64,000 nucleotides of DNA. Origin: Anodontia alba (Eukaryota; Mollusca; Bivalvia; Lucinida; Lucinidae). Positions 63,286-64,000 of the stretch are shown piece by piece (within the stretch, counting starts at the first letter, position 1; every line of letters starts with the position of its first letter). The stretch lies in the NCBI GenBank assembly GCA_964016985.1, contig OZ024825.1, positions 28,015,893 to 28,079,892 on the forward strand. The letters are read 5' to 3'. The notes beneath the pieces were generated by a model. It saw only the letters and a list, made by a program, of their open reading frames with translations. It did no database searches and was not told the origin of the DNA. The position numbers and the translations under genes are program-made.

Positions 63286-63435
63286 AAAATTCCAGGAAGT
63301 TAAAGTTAAACGGAACAGTCTTATGTCCCCGTTCAGAAACATTTTCCCAGCCTACTCTCAGAAACAATCGACCCATCAGTGCTGTCAGTGCTTTGATTTC
63401 TCGTGATGTCGCTGTAAACACTACTCGTATTTGTC

Positions 63436-63632
63436 ATAACCCTTCTCTTGCTAAACACGACATTCCCGGTCTTAGTAAACAGTGTAGATCCAGATCAGTT
63501 GGCTTCTGAAGAAGCCAACTGATCTGGATCTGCATGTGAATTTCTATCAAAAAACTCGGATCAAGTAATCTGATTGGCCGGAAATTAGAAGTGGGCGTGG
63601 CATCTTAATTCATTCAGCATGACAAGGGTTAA
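63436..63632. mobile_element. Family S element
   Basis: ATAACCCTTCTCTTGCT to CAGCATGACAAGGGTTAA. Hairpin GTAGATCCAGATCAGTTGGC TTCTGAAGAAGCCAACTGAT CTGGATC. Confidence 0.78.
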
Positions 63633-63639
63633 AAGCCAT

Positions 63640-63895
63640 CTGAACCGCAACGTGAGAAAACGTTCTTTCTGACATGTGCACCTTATGAAGACTTTAATCA
63701 GCCTGTGCATCTGCACAGTCCGATCTGAGTCTTCGTTTTCCGCATGAAGAAAGTTTGCATCCTTCACTACCCAAAATGCGCCCAGTGAAGATTCTGATCA
63801 GACTGTCCAGAATGCGCAGGCTGATCTGAATCATCACTGGGCGTACATCTCTTGCGGTACGTTTTCCGACGTTGCGGCTCAATTTTGCATGTCAT
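63640..63895. mobile_element. Family H element
   Basis: AACGTGAGAAAACGTTCTTT CTGACATGTGCACC, CTTTAATCAGCCTGTGCATC, GTCTTCGTTTTCCGCATGAA GAAAG, ATGCGCCCAGTGAAG, GGCTGATCTGAATCATCACT GGGCG, TACGTTTTCCGACGTTG. Confidence 0.7.
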
Positions 63896-64000
63896 TGTCC
63901 TTTTCTGTATTTCCTACTTTATGTCTTTAAATGTTTTCGTGTTTTAGAATAATTGGTAATTATATCGACTAAAAGACAAGTTGTAGGCAATTTACAACTG

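Overview
The window looks like intergenic DNA from a repeat-rich invertebrate genome. A bivalve mollusc is my best guess, from the mix of DIRS-type retroelements, tRNA-derived SINEs, very dense short palindromic DNA transposons and AT-rich tandem arrays. That assignment is inference; no host gene confirms it. I found no convincing host protein-coding exon, no intact tRNA or rRNA gene, and nothing prokaryotic such as operons or CRISPR. Almost every recognisable coding stretch belongs to a transposable element.

Layout. 0.9-5.4 kb: a decayed DIRS-like tyrosine-recombinase retrotransposon on the minus strand, with gag with zinc knuckle, RT, RNase H and a truncated YR, bounded by short inverted terminal repeats. 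5.4-27 kb: short palindromic elements (MITEs), often nested, plus a SINE with a clear target duplication and two adjoining ~140-bp tandem arrays (15.8-17.2 kb). 28.8-29.1 kb: two remnants of a LINE reverse transcriptase. 30-51 kb: more MITEs, a full-length SINE, a palindromic tRNA-like repeat (43.2-43.5 kb) and an internally deleted mariner element (48.96-49.59 kb). 51.9-59.9 kb: a distinct block bounded by an inverted repeat, without family A MITEs, filled with tRNA-like SINE pieces, a hAT-like insertion and three tandem arrays. 60.8-61.6 kb: a decayed piggyBac-like transposase interrupted by a MITE and a (CT)n run. 61.7-64 kb: MITEs again.

Repeat families, with letters I assign here. A: ~275 bp, ends CATYACGAAAAC, 19 copies, central hairpin. 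B and C: different flanks but nearly the same central hairpin as A. D: pogo-like ends TACAGTCGACTCTCG. E: ends around TTAACGCTTAGCATGC, core motif GTCGTCTGCTGA. F: E-like element carrying the G hairpin. G: hairpin GCAAACAGTGTAGACC. H and J: elements built on GATCAG-containing hairpins, with AAGACTCAGATCAG or AAGGCCCAGATCAG. I: 9-bp target duplication, TAGACTGGCTCC ends. K: CGTCATGACG palindromes. L: hairpin around GGAGCAAATTCTTTCC. M: GGGCCCAGTTGTTCAAA ends. N: tRNA-derived SINE. S: TTAACCCTTGTC ends with a G-like hairpin.

The most unusual signals are a hairpin module shared by families A, B and C that otherwise look unrelated, a family A copy lying exactly between two 247-bp direct repeats, two identical 419-bp elements with different 4-bp target duplications, a +1-frameshift-like RT/RNase H junction in the DIRS element, and a ~8-kb block bounded by inverted termini.
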